A DNA stretch of 64,000 bases. It comes from JADFJB01 sp964464595. GTDB lineage: Bacteria > Zhuqueibacterota > JdFR-76 > DREG01. Location of the stretch: assembly GCA_964464595.1 (NCBI GenBank), contig CAYXGW010000012.1:14092-78091 (forward strand), read 5' to 3'. The position numbers and the translations under genes were made by a program. The notes under the pieces are model-generated. The model was given only the letters and a program-made list of their open reading frames with translations, was not told where the DNA came from and made no database searches. Position 1 is the stretch's first letter. Each line of letters opens with the position of its first letter. Below, one piece after another: positions 8,071 through 17,436 of the stretch.

Positions 8071-8342
8071 TTTTCCTATTTGATTTATATGAACGCTGTA
8101 ACGTTGTTTTCATAGTTTTGATAGGTTTACGTAAAATCCATTTATCAACTGTTTTTTTGTATCCGAATTCTTCCAAAACATCATTTGTTGAGCCCATAGA
8201 ATTGCAGCCTTAGAAGAATAGTTCTAATACTTTTTTCAGCTTCTTCCAAAGTATCGCCGAAGCTTGATACTTGCAGTTCAGGGCAAAGAGCGACTATTGT
8301 ATTATTTTCTTCAAAATATTCAATATTGAGTTCTATTTTCAT
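8051..8342 (-). pseudogene. Decayed HicB-like (UPF0150) antitoxin
   Basis: The ATG at 8340-8342 opens MKIELNIEYFEENNTIVALC then PELQVSSFGDTLEEAEKSIR, a typical HicB-like N-terminus. After the arginine the frame runs to an early stop at 8181 (53 residues). In the next frame the expected end GSTNDVLEEFGYKK is readable, so a frameshift splits the gene at about 8190-8220. No HicA toxin (double-stranded RNA-binding fold with catalytic His) is visible on either side. It is an orphan remnant between the two R2 repeats. Confidence 0.7.
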
Positions 8343-8352
8343 TATGGTTTCC

Positions 8353-8576
8353 GGATTACAAATTTAATAAAATTAATTAACAATATAAGAATTGTGGTTT
8401 CTATAATCAAGTTGGATTTATTTGCTATTAAGAAGTTTTAAAGACTGTTTCAAAAAATACTTTGATAAAACTTAAAAAAGAACCCTATTAAAATTGGAGC
8501 CTGAAAATATTTAATGATATTTTAACAAAATATTTCCACATTAATGTTAGAGATTTCTGAAGAATAATATTAATGC
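8353..8576. repeat. Direct repeat R2, copy 2
   Basis: Second copy of 7448-7669. The left junction begins a few bases upstream of the HicB-like start, and the right junction touches the TGTCATTTCGA palindrome at 8577. Confidence 0.9.
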
Positions 8577-8681
8577 TGTCATTTCGAGGAGTTTACGACG
8601 AGAAATCTTAAATCTTTACTTGAAATGGCATATTGAATGAAAAGATTTCTCCTCTGCCAAAGGGCTTCGTCGAAATGACAT
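8577..8681. repeat. MITE-like palindrome with TGTCATTTCGA ends
   Basis: The ends TGTCATTTCGA and TCGAAATGACA are perfect inverted repeats. Inside them ACGACGAGAAATCTT and AAGATTTCTC pair again. About 105 bases, non-coding. Such elements are common intergenic repeats in genomes of this kind. Confidence 0.75.
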
Positions 8682-8804
8682 TCTGTATATTTTTAAGAAG
8701 TTTCTATTACATATTAGTGCTAAATTTAGCACTTTTGTGAAATGAAACGAAAAATATTTACTAAGCAGCATTAGATTTTCAACTGAGAGAAAACAATAAT
8801 CAAA

Positions 8805-10178
8805 ATGGCCACACGAACAAAACCAGTAAAAACCATTTTCGTTTGCCAGAATTGTGGCAATGAGTTTCCCCGCTGGGCAGGAAAATGCCTGCAATGCGGT
8901 GAATGGAACAGCCTTGTTGAAGAAAAAGTACAACCAGTAAAACGAGGTGCAAGAGTCCATGCCATTGAACAGCCTTCCGAGTCCATTTTAATCAATGATA
9001 TCCAAATAACAGATTCTCATCGAATTAAAAGCAATCTGAAAGAATTTGATCGGGTGTTGGGAGGTGGATTGGTACCTGGTTCTCTTGTTCTAAATTCCGG
9101 CGATCCGGGCATCGGCAAGTCAACTTTGTTGCTGCAGGTTTTATCTGATTATGCTAAACAAGGGCAAACGGTCTTGTACGTCTCGGGCGAAGAATCTTTG
9201 CAGCAGGTAAAAATGCGGGCCGTGCGCCTGGGAATAAATTCGGAGAATCTTTACATATATTCCGGCGTGGATATTTATCAGGTGTTGGCTGAGATTCAAC
9301 GTTTGGATAGCAAAATCGTTGTCATCGATTCGATCCAGACTATGTTCAATCCGGAATTCGATAGCGCTCCGGGTAGTGTAACTCAAGTACGGGAATCTGC
9401 AATGGCGTTGCTGCAGTTAGCCAAATCCAAAGAGATCAGCATGTTATTAGTGGGGCATGTAACCAAAGATGGCGGCGTTGCGGGCCCCAGGGTTTTGGAA
9501 CATATGGTTGATGTTATGTTGTTCCTGGAAGGCGATCGCCACTATCAATACCGTATCCTCAGGGGAATCAAGAATCGCTTTGGCTCAACAAACGAGATTG
9601 GTGTTTTCGAGTTGAATGAAGAAGGCATGGTGGAGATCGAGAATCCATCGCAACTGTTTTTATCCGGCGTAAATGACGAGATTTCCGGTTCGACAATCAC
9701 TTGTGCCGTCGAAGGGACGCGTCCGATTTTGTTCGAATTGCAGGCATTAACCACTTCAACCAGTTTTGGAATGCCGCAAAGAACCGCTTCCGGAATCGAC
9801 CAAAAACGACTAGCCCTCTTGTTGGCGATCCTTGAAAAGCGCATGGGTTATCATGTGGGAGAATTCGATGTATTCGTCAAGTTGGCCGGCGGGCTTCGAA
9901 TCGAGGACCCTTCCGTGGATTTAGCAATTTTGATGGCCATCGCTTCCAGTTACAAAGACCGAATCTTGAATTCGAAAAATTTGTTTTTGGGTGAAGTTGG
10001 ATTGGGAGGAGAAATCCGGGATGTATCCCAATTGGAAAACAGGCTCAAAGAAGCGGATCTCCTTGGATTTCACACCGCTTTTGTCCCCAAACAAAAACGT
10101 AAAGAGTTAAATTTGAAAAATTTAAAAGTGGTTGAACTGGAAAATATCCGATTAGCTTTAACAAAATTTAATAATTAA
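8805..10178 (+). CDS. radA: DNA repair protein RadA (Sms)
   Basis: 457 residues, the usual length. An N-terminal four-cysteine zinc finger (C14, C17, C28, C31) precedes a RecA-like ATPase with Walker A GDPGIGKST near residue 99, the RadA-specific KNRFGSTNEIG motif and a C-terminal Lon-like domain (QRTASGIDQKRLALLLAILE). RadA is a hexameric branch-migration helicase acting in recombinational repair and D-loop extension. No close neighbour on the same strand upstream; tgt follows about 200 bases later across a palindromic repeat, so it is likely its own transcript. Confidence 0.97.
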   Translation: MATRTKPVKTIFVCQNCGNEFPRWAGKCLQCGEWNSLVEEKVQPVKRGARVHAIEQPSESILINDIQITDSHRIKSNLKEFDRVLGGGLVPGSLVLNSGDPGIGKSTLLLQVLSDYAKQGQTVLYVSGEESLQQVKMRAVRLGINSENLYIYSGVDIYQVLAEIQRLDSKIVVIDSIQTMFNPEFDSAPGSVTQVRESAMALLQLAKSKEISMLLVGHVTKDGGVAGPRVLEHMVDVMLFLEGDRHYQYRILRGIKNRFGSTNEIGVFELNEEGMVEIENPSQLFLSGVNDEISGSTITCAVEGTRPILFELQALTTSTSFGMPQRTASGIDQKRLALLLAILEKRMGYHVGEFDVFVKLAGGLRIEDPSVDLAILMAIASSYKDRILNSKNLFLGEVGLGGEIRDVSQLENRLKEADLLGFHTAFVPKQKRKELNLKNLKVVELENIRLALTKFNN

Positions 10179-10180
10179 CC

Positions 10181-10305
10181 TGAGTTCGACATTACCATAT
10201 TATAAGCAAAATATGAATTGTTATTAGCCTTCGACTCCGCTCAGGCAACTAATTTAAGCCATGGTGAGCGGAGTCGAACCATGAATGTACTTATGTCGAA
10301 CTCAT
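10181..10305. repeat. Nested palindromic repeat, GAGTTCGACAT family
   Basis: The outer ends TGAGTTCGACAT (10181-10192) and ATGTCGAACTCA are inverted repeats, and CCTTCGACTCCGCTCAGG (10229-10246) pairs with GGTGAGCGGAGTCGAACC (10263-10280). Single ends of the same family occur at 38963 and 49747. It may also terminate radA transcription, but there is no U-tract. Confidence 0.75.
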
Positions 10306-10379
10306 ATTAATTAGAGAATTATCTAAAGAAAGTCTGTTTTTATAAACAACACTTTATAAACGATCAATGAGATTCAACC

Positions 10380-11537
10380 GTGTCAGATAATTTTTTTAAT
10401 CTTGAGTATGTGGATCATACCAGCAGCGCCAGGGCAGGCATAATAAAGACAGATCATGGTGAAATTCAAACGCCAATTTTTATGCCTGTAGGAACCCAGG
10501 GAACTGTCAAAGCACTCTCACCAAAAGATTTGACCCAGGTTGGCGTTCAAATTATACTTGGTAATGCCTATCATCTTTACCTTCGCCCTGGTGACCAACT
10601 GATTCGGGAGCATGGAGGATTGCACCGATTCATTTCCTGGGATAAACCAATTCTGACTGACAGTGGTGGTTATCAAGTATTTAGTTTGGCGGATTTGAGA
10701 AAAATATCAGATGAAGGGGTTATCTTCCATTCTCATATTGATGGATCGAGCCATTTATTTACACCGGAAAAAGTGATGGAGATCGAGCGTAACCTTGGCC
10801 CTGATATTGTTATGGTGTTGGATGAATGTACTCCTTATCCGTGTGATTATGATTATGCTAAAAAATCTCATTTACGCACTTTGGAATGGGCTAAACGCTG
10901 TAAAAATCATTTTCAAAACAATGGACAGGTTCATGAGTATCAACAATTTTTATTTGGCATAGTCCAGGGAAGCAGCCATGAAGAGCTTAGGCATGACAGT
11001 ATAAATGGATTATTGGAGATTGAATTCGACGGCTATGCGATTGGCGGACTTGCTGTTGGAGAGCCCAAACAGCAATTGTACAGTCTCACCGAGTATTGTT
11101 GCAGCAGGCTGCCGCAATTACAGCCAAGGTATTTGATGGGGGTCGGAAAGCCTGAAGATATTGTCGAATGCATTGGCCTGGGCGTGGATATGTTCGATTG
11201 CGTGATCCCAACGAGAAATGGCAGGAACGGCCAGTTATTTACCTGGGATGGGGTTCTCGTGGTCAAAAATGCTGTTCATAAAAATGATTCCGGTCCAATC
11301 GATGTAAACTGTTCATGCTATACATGTAAAAATTTTGCTCGTTCATATATCAGACATCTTTTTCAGGCAGACGAAATTTTGGGACTTCAACTTGCATCTT
11401 TGCATAATATACATTTCTATATGGAGTTAGTTGAAAAAGCGAGACAAGCAATTTTGAAGGACCAATATGAATCCTGGAAAAAGAATTTTTACTTAAGATA
11501 TTTTAATAATCATTTAAACGAAGGAGAAGGATTGTGA
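10380..11537 (+). CDS. tgt: tRNA-guanine transglycosylase
   Basis: 385 residues starting at GTG. Exchanges G34 of GUN-anticodon tRNAs for preQ1 in queuosine synthesis. Landmarks: DSGGYQVFSL with the general acid Asp near residue 94, the nucleophile region DCVIPTRNG near residue 272 and the zinc site CSCYTCKNFARSYIRHLF. The stop overlaps the yajC start (GTGA), the classic tgt-yajC arrangement, so they share an operon. Confidence 0.96.
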   Translation: MSDNFFNLEYVDHTSSARAGIIKTDHGEIQTPIFMPVGTQGTVKALSPKDLTQVGVQIILGNAYHLYLRPGDQLIREHGGLHRFISWDKPILTDSGGYQVFSLADLRKISDEGVIFHSHIDGSSHLFTPEKVMEIERNLGPDIVMVLDECTPYPCDYDYAKKSHLRTLEWAKRCKNHFQNNGQVHEYQQFLFGIVQGSSHEELRHDSINGLLEIEFDGYAIGGLAVGEPKQQLYSLTEYCCSRLPQLQPRYLMGVGKPEDIVECIGLGVDMFDCVIPTRNGRNGQLFTWDGVLVVKNAVHKNDSGPIDVNCSCYTCKNFARSYIRHLFQADEILGLQLASLHNIHFYMELVEKARQAILKDQYESWKKNFYLRYFNNHLNEGEGL

Positions 11538-11848
11538 TAGCATCTTTTGTACTCATGCAAGCGCAAGGCGGCAATGCCTTTATGGCATTTTTGCCGTTTA
11601 TTTTGATTTTTGTTATTATTTACTTTCTAATGATTCGACCGCAGACCAAGAAGCAAAAAGAAACAAAATTGATGATTGAATCTCTGGAAAAAGGTGATGA
11701 AGTGATAACGGTTGGTGGAATTTATGGGACTATTGCAGGTATTAAAGAAAAAGAAGGAATGCTAATTTTGAAAATTGCTGATAACGTTAAGGTTAATATT
11801 TCTCGCGCTTCTATAACCCGAAAAGTAGAAAAAGCATCTAAGGGTTAA
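11534..11848 (+). CDS. yajC: Preprotein translocase subunit YajC
   Basis: 104 residues: one transmembrane helix (FLPFILIFVIIYFLMIRPQTKKQK) followed by a small soluble domain with GDEVITVGGIYGTIAGI. YajC associates with SecDF-YidC at the inner membrane. The GTG start overlaps the tgt stop and is preceded by GAAGGAGAAGG. secD/secF, which often follow yajC, are absent; fmt follows instead. Confidence 0.95.
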   Translation: MIASFVLMQAQGGNAFMAFLPFILIFVIIYFLMIRPQTKKQKETKLMIESLEKGDEVITVGGIYGTIAGIKEKEGMLILKIADNVKVNISRASITRKVEKASKG

Positions 11849-11895
11849 AAGAATTTAAAACTGGTAAATAATAATTTTATCACCTTGTTTCGGTT

Positions 11896-12828
11896 ATGAA
11901 AATTGTTTTTATGGGAACTCCGGATTTTGCGGTTTCCACATTACAGGTTTTGGCTGAGTCTCCTCATGAGATTCAGCTCGTCGTTACAGGTTTAGATAAG
12001 CCCAGGGGACGTGGTCAGAAATTCATCCCAACAGCTGTTAAGAGCGCTGCAGAGGAATTGGGTATAAAGATTTATCAGCCTAAATCCTTGAAATCAGAAG
12101 AAACAGTTGATTGTTTAAAATCGTATCCGGCAGATTTATTTGTTGTTGTGGCTTTCAGGATTTTACCCGAGAGCATTATAGAAATCCCCTTAAAAGGAGT
12201 GATCAATTTACATGCGTCACTCCTACCTAAATACCGGGGCGCAGCACCCATTCAATGGGCGTTGCTAAACGGTGATTCCGAAACCGGTGTGACCACTTTT
12301 TTTATTGAAAAAGGCGTCGATACCGGCGATATTATTCTGCAGAAAAAAATTATGATTGAAGTAGATGACACGGCAGGAACGCTGCATGATCGATTGTCCC
12401 AAATCGGCGCTGAATTGGTACTGCAAACAGTTAACCATATTGAAGCTGACACTGAGCCGAGAAAAAAGCAGATTGGCCAGCTAACAAAAGCCCCAAAAAT
12501 AACTCGGGAACATTGTAAAATAGATTGGACAAATTCGGCAAATCACATCGTCAACCAGATAAGAGCATTTTCACCGTACCCCGGTGCTTTTACATATCTC
12601 GAGGATAAACTGTTTAAAATATATCGTGCTCGTACGGTTGAATTTGATAAAAAAGCAAATAATGGAAATGTTCTTGTAAATGACATTCAGAGTTTGCTCG
12701 TTAAAGCTGGAGATGCATGGATGGAGATTGAAGAAATCCAACAAGAGGGGAAAAAACGCATGCGCACGATTGATTTTCTAAGGGGTGTGGATTCTAAAAA
12801 ATTAGCCATTGGTTTTAAAGTGAATTGA
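11896..12828 (+). CDS. fmt: Methionyl-tRNA formyltransferase
   Basis: 310 residues. Formylates initiator Met-tRNA from 10-formyl-THF. The N-terminal formyltransferase domain carries HASLLPKYRGAAPIQ (catalytic His near residue 105) and the GVDTGDI loop. The C-terminal domain begins around ITREHCKIDW and includes IRAFSPYPGAFT. The stop overlaps the next frame's TTG, indicating coupling to rsmB, a common fmt-rsmB pairing. Confidence 0.96.
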   Translation: MKIVFMGTPDFAVSTLQVLAESPHEIQLVVTGLDKPRGRGQKFIPTAVKSAAEELGIKIYQPKSLKSEETVDCLKSYPADLFVVVAFRILPESIIEIPLKGVINLHASLLPKYRGAAPIQWALLNGDSETGVTTFFIEKGVDTGDIILQKKIMIEVDDTAGTLHDRLSQIGAELVLQTVNHIEADTEPRKKQIGQLTKAPKITREHCKIDWTNSANHIVNQIRAFSPYPGAFTYLEDKLFKIYRARTVEFDKKANNGNVLVNDIQSLLVKAGDAWMEIEEIQQEGKKRMRTIDFLRGVDSKKLAIGFKVN

Positions 12829-14219
12829 CCTGGATGATGTTTCAAACTTATCCAAGTTCAATCAAACAAATGAATAAAAAAGGCAAAGCCTCAGAGGCAC
12901 GAATCATTGCGATTAAGATTCTATGTGAGTTTAATAAAAACATGAAGCCATTGAATCTGTTGCTGCAGGATTTTTTGCAAAACTCACAATCAAACCATAA
13001 GGAGCAATCATTTGCTTCCGAACTGATTTATGGCAGTGTACGCTGGCGCATACAATCAGATTGGATTTTGGGCCAATTTGTTCATGGCAAATTGAACGAA
13101 TATCCAATTGAAGTTCAAGAAATTCTGCGTTGCAGCATTTATCAATTACACCATCTAAAAACAATTCCGGGTTATGCGGTTCTGAATGAAGCTTCTATGC
13201 TGGCCAGGAATTTTAGAAAAATAAAATATGCCCGTCTAATTAATGGTGTATTAAGAAATTATTTGCGCAATCGTCAACGAATTAGATTTCCAGGTGAAGA
13301 AGATGATTTAATTTCCTGGTATTCTGTGAGTTATGCATTCCCTGTATGGATGGTAGAACTTTTATTGCAACAGTATGATTCTAATACCACGGAACATATT
13401 CTCAAAAGTTTAAATAGACGACCGTGGCTTACATTGCGGGTAAATGAAAAAAAAATAGCAAGCTGTGAATATCAGCAAAAATTAATTGAAGAAAATATTG
13501 AATTTCAACCAGGGAAATACCTGCATGAGTATTTGTTACTTAATAATTTCAAAGGGTCTGTTAAAAATTTGCCGGGTTATGATGAAGGTTGGTTTAGTGT
13601 TCAGGACGAAAGCGCAGGTTTTTCTGCTCATTGTTTAATGCGGACAAACCCTAACAGAATTGTAGATATCTGTACTGCTCCTGGCGGCAAAATTACCCAC
13701 CTTGCTCAATTGAGTGACAATCTTAAAACTCTATTTGCTTTGGATCTATCTTTTGGTCGTATTGGTAAGGTTTTGGATAATTTAAATCGATTGGATATTC
13801 AAAATGTCAAAGTTCTCCGGGGGGATGGTACAAAGCTGCCCTTGAAAGAATGTGACGCTGTCCTGATTGATGCACCATGTTCCGGCTTGGGAGTTATTCG
13901 AAAAAATCCGGATATTAAAATTCGTCGTAACCCAACTGATGTGGATAATGTTCAAAAGCTACAATGGCAATTATTAAAAGAAGCAGATAAAGTCTTGAAA
14001 TTCGGGGGAATTTTGATTTATAATACTTGCACAATTAATAAAAATGAGAATCAAAAGATGATTGAAAGTTTTTTGCATTCGAATCAGCATTATTCGATAG
14101 AAAAGATGGATGATTTTGGTGATCTATCCGGGAATTATTTGAATACCATTAGTGAAATTGATACTATGGATGGTGCTTTTTGTGTGAGTTTAAAGAAAGG
14201 TATGTTGAATGGGAAGTGA
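12825..14219 (+). CDS. rsmB: 16S rRNA m5C967 methyltransferase RsmB
   Basis: An N-terminal NusB-like domain (ARIIAIKILCEF...SFASELIYGSVRWR) is fused to a Rossmann methyltransferase with DICTAPGGKITHLA (SAM binding), DAPCSGLGVIRKNPDIK (catalytic Cys motif) and YNTCTINKNENQ (second Cys). Starts are possible at TTG 12825, ATG 12834/12837 and ATG 12870. The last matches where RsmB homologs usually begin, but none has a strong ribosome site, so the longest is given. The stop overlaps the following PASTA gene by 11 bases. Confidence 0.93.
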   Translation: MTWMMFQTYPSSIKQMNKKGKASEARIIAIKILCEFNKNMKPLNLLLQDFLQNSQSNHKEQSFASELIYGSVRWRIQSDWILGQFVHGKLNEYPIEVQEILRCSIYQLHHLKTIPGYAVLNEASMLARNFRKIKYARLINGVLRNYLRNRQRIRFPGEEDDLISWYSVSYAFPVWMVELLLQQYDSNTTEHILKSLNRRPWLTLRVNEKKIASCEYQQKLIEENIEFQPGKYLHEYLLLNNFKGSVKNLPGYDEGWFSVQDESAGFSAHCLMRTNPNRIVDICTAPGGKITHLAQLSDNLKTLFALDLSFGRIGKVLDNLNRLDIQNVKVLRGDGTKLPLKECDAVLIDAPCSGLGVIRKNPDIKIRRNPTDVDNVQKLQWQLLKEADKVLKFGGILIYNTCTINKNENQKMIESFLHSNQHYSIEKMDDFGDLSGNYLNTISEIDTMDGAFCVSLKKGMLNGK

Positions 14220-15054
14220 TTTAGAAAAGGAGCCTGGCCGGCAAAAGGACGCTGCTTCACCTTCTGACAATATAATAATCCGATTATTTATTAGATTTAA
14301 GAACTGGTTTGAATGGAAGTATCTGCTGCGTTTAGGAATTGCAGCTGTAGGGATGGCCTTACTAGTACTTTTGTTCGATCAAATTATTTTGCCCATTTAC
14401 ACTAAACATGGTGAAGCGATAATTTTGCCCAACGTTGAATTTAAGTTGGTTGAAGATGCCAATAAAATATTAGAACAAAATGGTTTCAGGCCTATTGTAG
14501 ACCATGAGAATTTTAGTCAATCCCTCCCTAAAGGTACGGTGATAACACAAAATCCGGCGCCTGGAGCAACAGTCAAAACCGGCCGTCGTGTATATTTGAC
14601 AGTCAGCAAGGGAGAAAAGTGGATTGGGGTACCTGATCTGATTGGGCAGTCAGAACGAAATGCCGATGCGATATTGCGAAGGTCAGAATTAGTCCCGGGA
14701 GAATTGGAATATGAGTTTTCTACAATGTATCCTAGAAATGTTGTTATTGGTCAATCGGTTATAAGTGGCGATAGTGTCAGTATCGGGGATACCATCCGTT
14801 TTGTTATTAGCCTCGGGGATATTCCTGAATTTATAGCTGCACCTCAACTTACCGGTAAGAGTTATGAAGAAGCCAGAAAAATCCTTGTAAGATTCGGTTT
14901 TCAGGTTGGATTCATAAGTTATCGAGTAAACCAGGATCTATTACCTGAGACAGTAATAGGGCAGTCGATACCAGCTGATTCACTAATAGATCCGTCGACG
15001 CAAATAGATTTAATTGTGAGCAAAATTGAAGACCAGGAAGAACAGGAAAATTGA
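14209..15054 (+). CDS. Membrane-anchored PASTA-domain protein
   Basis: 281 residues: a cytoplasmic N-terminus, one transmembrane helix (LLRLGIAAVGMALLVLLFDQII, about 42-63) and three PASTA domains in the periplasm at roughly 72-133, 135-201 and 203-271, each with the VPDLIGQS/APQLTGKS opening and VxxxQxPxxG pattern. PASTA domains bind peptidoglycan fragments and are usually attached to PrkC-type kinases or PBPs; here there is no kinase or transpeptidase domain. Overlaps both neighbours (rsmB and rpe), so it is part of the fmt-rsmB-rpe operon. Confidence 0.9.
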   Translation: MGSDLEKEPGRQKDAASPSDNIIIRLFIRFKNWFEWKYLLRLGIAAVGMALLVLLFDQIILPIYTKHGEAIILPNVEFKLVEDANKILEQNGFRPIVDHENFSQSLPKGTVITQNPAPGATVKTGRRVYLTVSKGEKWIGVPDLIGQSERNADAILRRSELVPGELEYEFSTMYPRNVVIGQSVISGDSVSIGDTIRFVISLGDIPEFIAAPQLTGKSYEEARKILVRFGFQVGFISYRVNQDLLPETVIGQSIPADSLIDPSTQIDLIVSKIEDQEEQEN

Positions 15055-15713
15055 ATAAACAGACCATACTGGCGCCATCAATATTAAATGCGGATTTTTC
15101 TCGTCTTGGCGAACAAATCAAACTAGTTGAAAATGCCGGGGCCGGCTGGTTGCACCTGGATGTGATGGATGGTCATTTTGTTCCAAATATTTCTTTTGGA
15201 CCGCCGGTGTTGCAACATATTCAAAAAATCACGAGCTTACCCATCGATGCCCATTTGATGGTGGAAAATCCGGATGACTTTCTTCAGGATTTCCAACAAA
15301 TCGGGGCAAAAATAGTCACTGTCCATGCGGAAGTTTGTAATCATTTACACAAGACTTTAGAGAGAATTAAATCTCTTGATATGAAAGCGGGTGTTGCTCT
15401 CAATCCTGCTACACCGATATCGCATATAAAATCCGTGATACCTTATGTAGATCTGGTTCTCGCCATGACTGTCAATCCCGGTTTTGGTGGTCAGGCTTTC
15501 ATTCCTGAAGTATTAATGAAAATTAAACAAATAGCTAAAATGATTAAAGATTCAGGAAAAGATATATTTTTGGAGGTTGACGGCGGAATAGATTTGGATA
15601 AGGCTAAAGATGTAGTCCGGAATGGTGCAAATGTGTTGGTAGTAGGATCGGCAATTTATCAATCGAAAGATATTTCAGCAACCGTGAAAGAATTTCTTTC
15701 TGTACTGGAATAG
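15051..15713 (+). CDS. rpe: Ribulose-phosphate 3-epimerase
   Basis: 220 residues, TIM barrel. Interconverts ribulose-5-P and xylulose-5-P. Landmarks: LAPSILNADFSRL, HLDVMDGHFVPNISFGP (metal-binding His and catalytic Asp), MTVNPGFGGQ and EVDGGI. The TTG start sits in an ATTGA overlap with the upstream PASTA gene, implying translational coupling. Last gene of the operon. Confidence 0.96.
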   Translation: MNKQTILAPSILNADFSRLGEQIKLVENAGAGWLHLDVMDGHFVPNISFGPPVLQHIQKITSLPIDAHLMVENPDDFLQDFQQIGAKIVTVHAEVCNHLHKTLERIKSLDMKAGVALNPATPISHIKSVIPYVDLVLAMTVNPGFGGQAFIPEVLMKIKQIAKMIKDSGKDIFLEVDGGIDLDKAKDVVRNGANVLVVGSAIYQSKDISATVKEFLSVLE

Positions 15714-15997
15714 AACAGGATACTTCAAACTTACATTTCAAAAACTTTAAACAACGTGAATGCGAAAAAGCGAACCTATGGTTCAACTCAACTTGCTATG
15801 TCTTATATAACAGCCTGGGAAGAGGCAAACTGAATAATTTCCCAATGAATGAATACTGTTTAACTGACGATAAAATAATAATTAGGTTTTTTATTGACTA
15901 ATTATAATGTTGATATTTGTAAAACAACTATTTAAATTCCATATCGTAAACTTGATTCTAATTTACGCGAATTTGTAAATCGAGTTGGAGAAATTTA

Positions 15998-16429
15998 ATG
16001 ACAAGTGAATTTACTAAAAAAGATGCTGAAAGCATTGCCAAATTAATGCAAGTTCCTATAAAGGACCTTGGAAGCTACTACAGAATCGTTTTGGAAAATC
16101 CTGAGAATAAACTTCGCCTTGCCCTGGAATTACACCCGAAGGTTCCTATGGGTGACCATGAAGGAACTTTAGTTTCTGTATACACGACTAATGCACACTT
16201 ACAATTGCAATTTTGTACCGGTTATGTTCTCTCCGAATCACTGGGCGAAGTGACATTCTATGCTGAAGCCGGGGACAAAATCTCCGGATTGATCGTTGAT
16301 CGGACAGCAAGCTGCTCCGTTTATTCCAATGTGGATCGGAGCATTCTTTCCGGTGATTTAAGCACTCTCGGCCCGGAAGTAATGATGTCCAGTATTGCTC
16401 TTTCTCTAACCGAACAGGAATTAAAGTAA
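15998..16429 (+). CDS. Conserved hypothetical cytosolic protein
   Basis: 143 residues, no signal peptide or membrane segment. Starts MTSEFTKKDAESIAKLMQ, then a beta-rich body (YRIVLENPENKLRLALEL; LVSVYTTNAHLQLQFCTGYV; EVTFYAEAGDKISGLIV) with two cysteines. I do not recognise a family. The 284 bases upstream contain no gene, and a TTGACT...TATAAT-like pairing is not clear. xerC/D follows after 24 bases in the same direction, so co-transcription is possible. Confidence 0.7.
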   Translation: MTSEFTKKDAESIAKLMQVPIKDLGSYYRIVLENPENKLRLALELHPKVPMGDHEGTLVSVYTTNAHLQLQFCTGYVLSESLGEVTFYAEAGDKISGLIVDRTASCSVYSNVDRSILSGDLSTLGPEVMMSSIALSLTEQELK

Positions 16430-16453
16430 CAGAGCATCCAAGATTTTTACTGT

Positions 16454-17425
16454 GTGCATTTCAACAAAAAATCTCCCCATTCTTTGATGGAAGATCAAAC
16501 ACAAGTAACCACCCCAACCCTTCAGCCTAAATACGGACACTTTCTTGATCATTATTTGACTTATCTTCGGATTGAGAAGGGACTGGCTGACAATACTATT
16601 GATAATTATGGAATCGACCTTAGAAGATATTTTAGGCACCTTTATTCAGAGAATATTTCACTTTCAAAAGTAACGATTCAAACTTTATCCAAATTCATCT
16701 ATTCTTTATATGATCTTGGTCTTGCCCCTGCATCCATTCATCGAACCATTTCATCTCTCAAGGGATTTCATAATTTTATGCATGAAGAAGGGGAGTTGGA
16801 TAATAATCCAACTGAATTATTGGAAGCTCCAAAAATTGTGCGAAAAATTCCCCATGTTCTCAACCAGGATGAGATGGGAGAGCTTGTACAGCAACCTGAC
16901 CTTTCTGATGATTTCGGCTTACGTGATGCAGCCATGCTTGAATTTGCTTATGCAACCGGAGCCCGTGTATCTGAAATATTGAAAGTCACCTTAAAAAATC
17001 TGAATTTCGAACAGGATTTCGTTCAAATTATATTTGGAAAAGGTAATAAGCAGAGAATTGTGCCGATTGGGAGTTTTGCAAAAAAGTTGATAAAAAAATA
17101 TCTTGCAGAATTAAGACCGAAACTAGCCAGGAGAAAATATTCGGGAGAGGTACTTTTTCTCAGCCGTACAGGCAGGCCATTAACCAGGATGGCATATTGG
17201 AATTTACTTAAAAAATATGTAAAACAAGCAGGTATCCAAAAACAAGTTTCTCCGCATACGATCAGGCATTCCTTTGCGACACATTTATTAGACGGAGGTG
17301 CGGATTTGCGTGCAGTGCAAGAGATGTTAGGACATTCGGATATTTCTACCACGAGCATATATTTACATTTGGATAGATTGTACCTGCAAGAAGTACATCG
17401 CTCTTTTCATCCCAGAGAACAGTAA
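16454..17425 (+). CDS. Tyrosine recombinase XerC/XerD
   Basis: About 310-323 residues. An N-terminal SAM-like core-binding domain (FLDHYLTYLRIEKGLADNTI) is followed by a catalytic domain with ATGARVSEIL (catalytic Arg near residue 170), HTIRHSFATHLLDGG (His-x-x-Arg) and GHSDISTTSIYLH (nucleophilic Tyr). These are the chromosome-dimer-resolution recombinases acting at dif. There is no extra insertion between the two catalytic patches that would mark an integron integrase (IntI). XerC and XerD cannot be told apart from sequence alone. ATG 16487 is an alternative start. Confidence 0.93.
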   Translation: MHFNKKSPHSLMEDQTQVTTPTLQPKYGHFLDHYLTYLRIEKGLADNTIDNYGIDLRRYFRHLYSENISLSKVTIQTLSKFIYSLYDLGLAPASIHRTISSLKGFHNFMHEEGELDNNPTELLEAPKIVRKIPHVLNQDEMGELVQQPDLSDDFGLRDAAMLEFAYATGARVSEILKVTLKNLNFEQDFVQIIFGKGNKQRIVPIGSFAKKLIKKYLAELRPKLARRKYSGEVLFLSRTGRPLTRMAYWNLLKKYVKQAGIQKQVSPHTIRHSFATHLLDGGADLRAVQEMLGHSDISTTSIYLHLDRLYLQEVHRSFHPREQ

Positions 17426-17436
17426 AAATATTGATG

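Noticed and set aside
15714..15997. Small RNA or riboswitch between rpe and the 143-residue gene
   Set aside because: No conserved motif or stable hairpin recognised.
16454..17425. Tyrosine recombinase as the integrase for the attC-like sites
   Set aside because: Motifs and length fit XerC/XerD; the extra IntI-specific segment between the catalytic patches is not seen.
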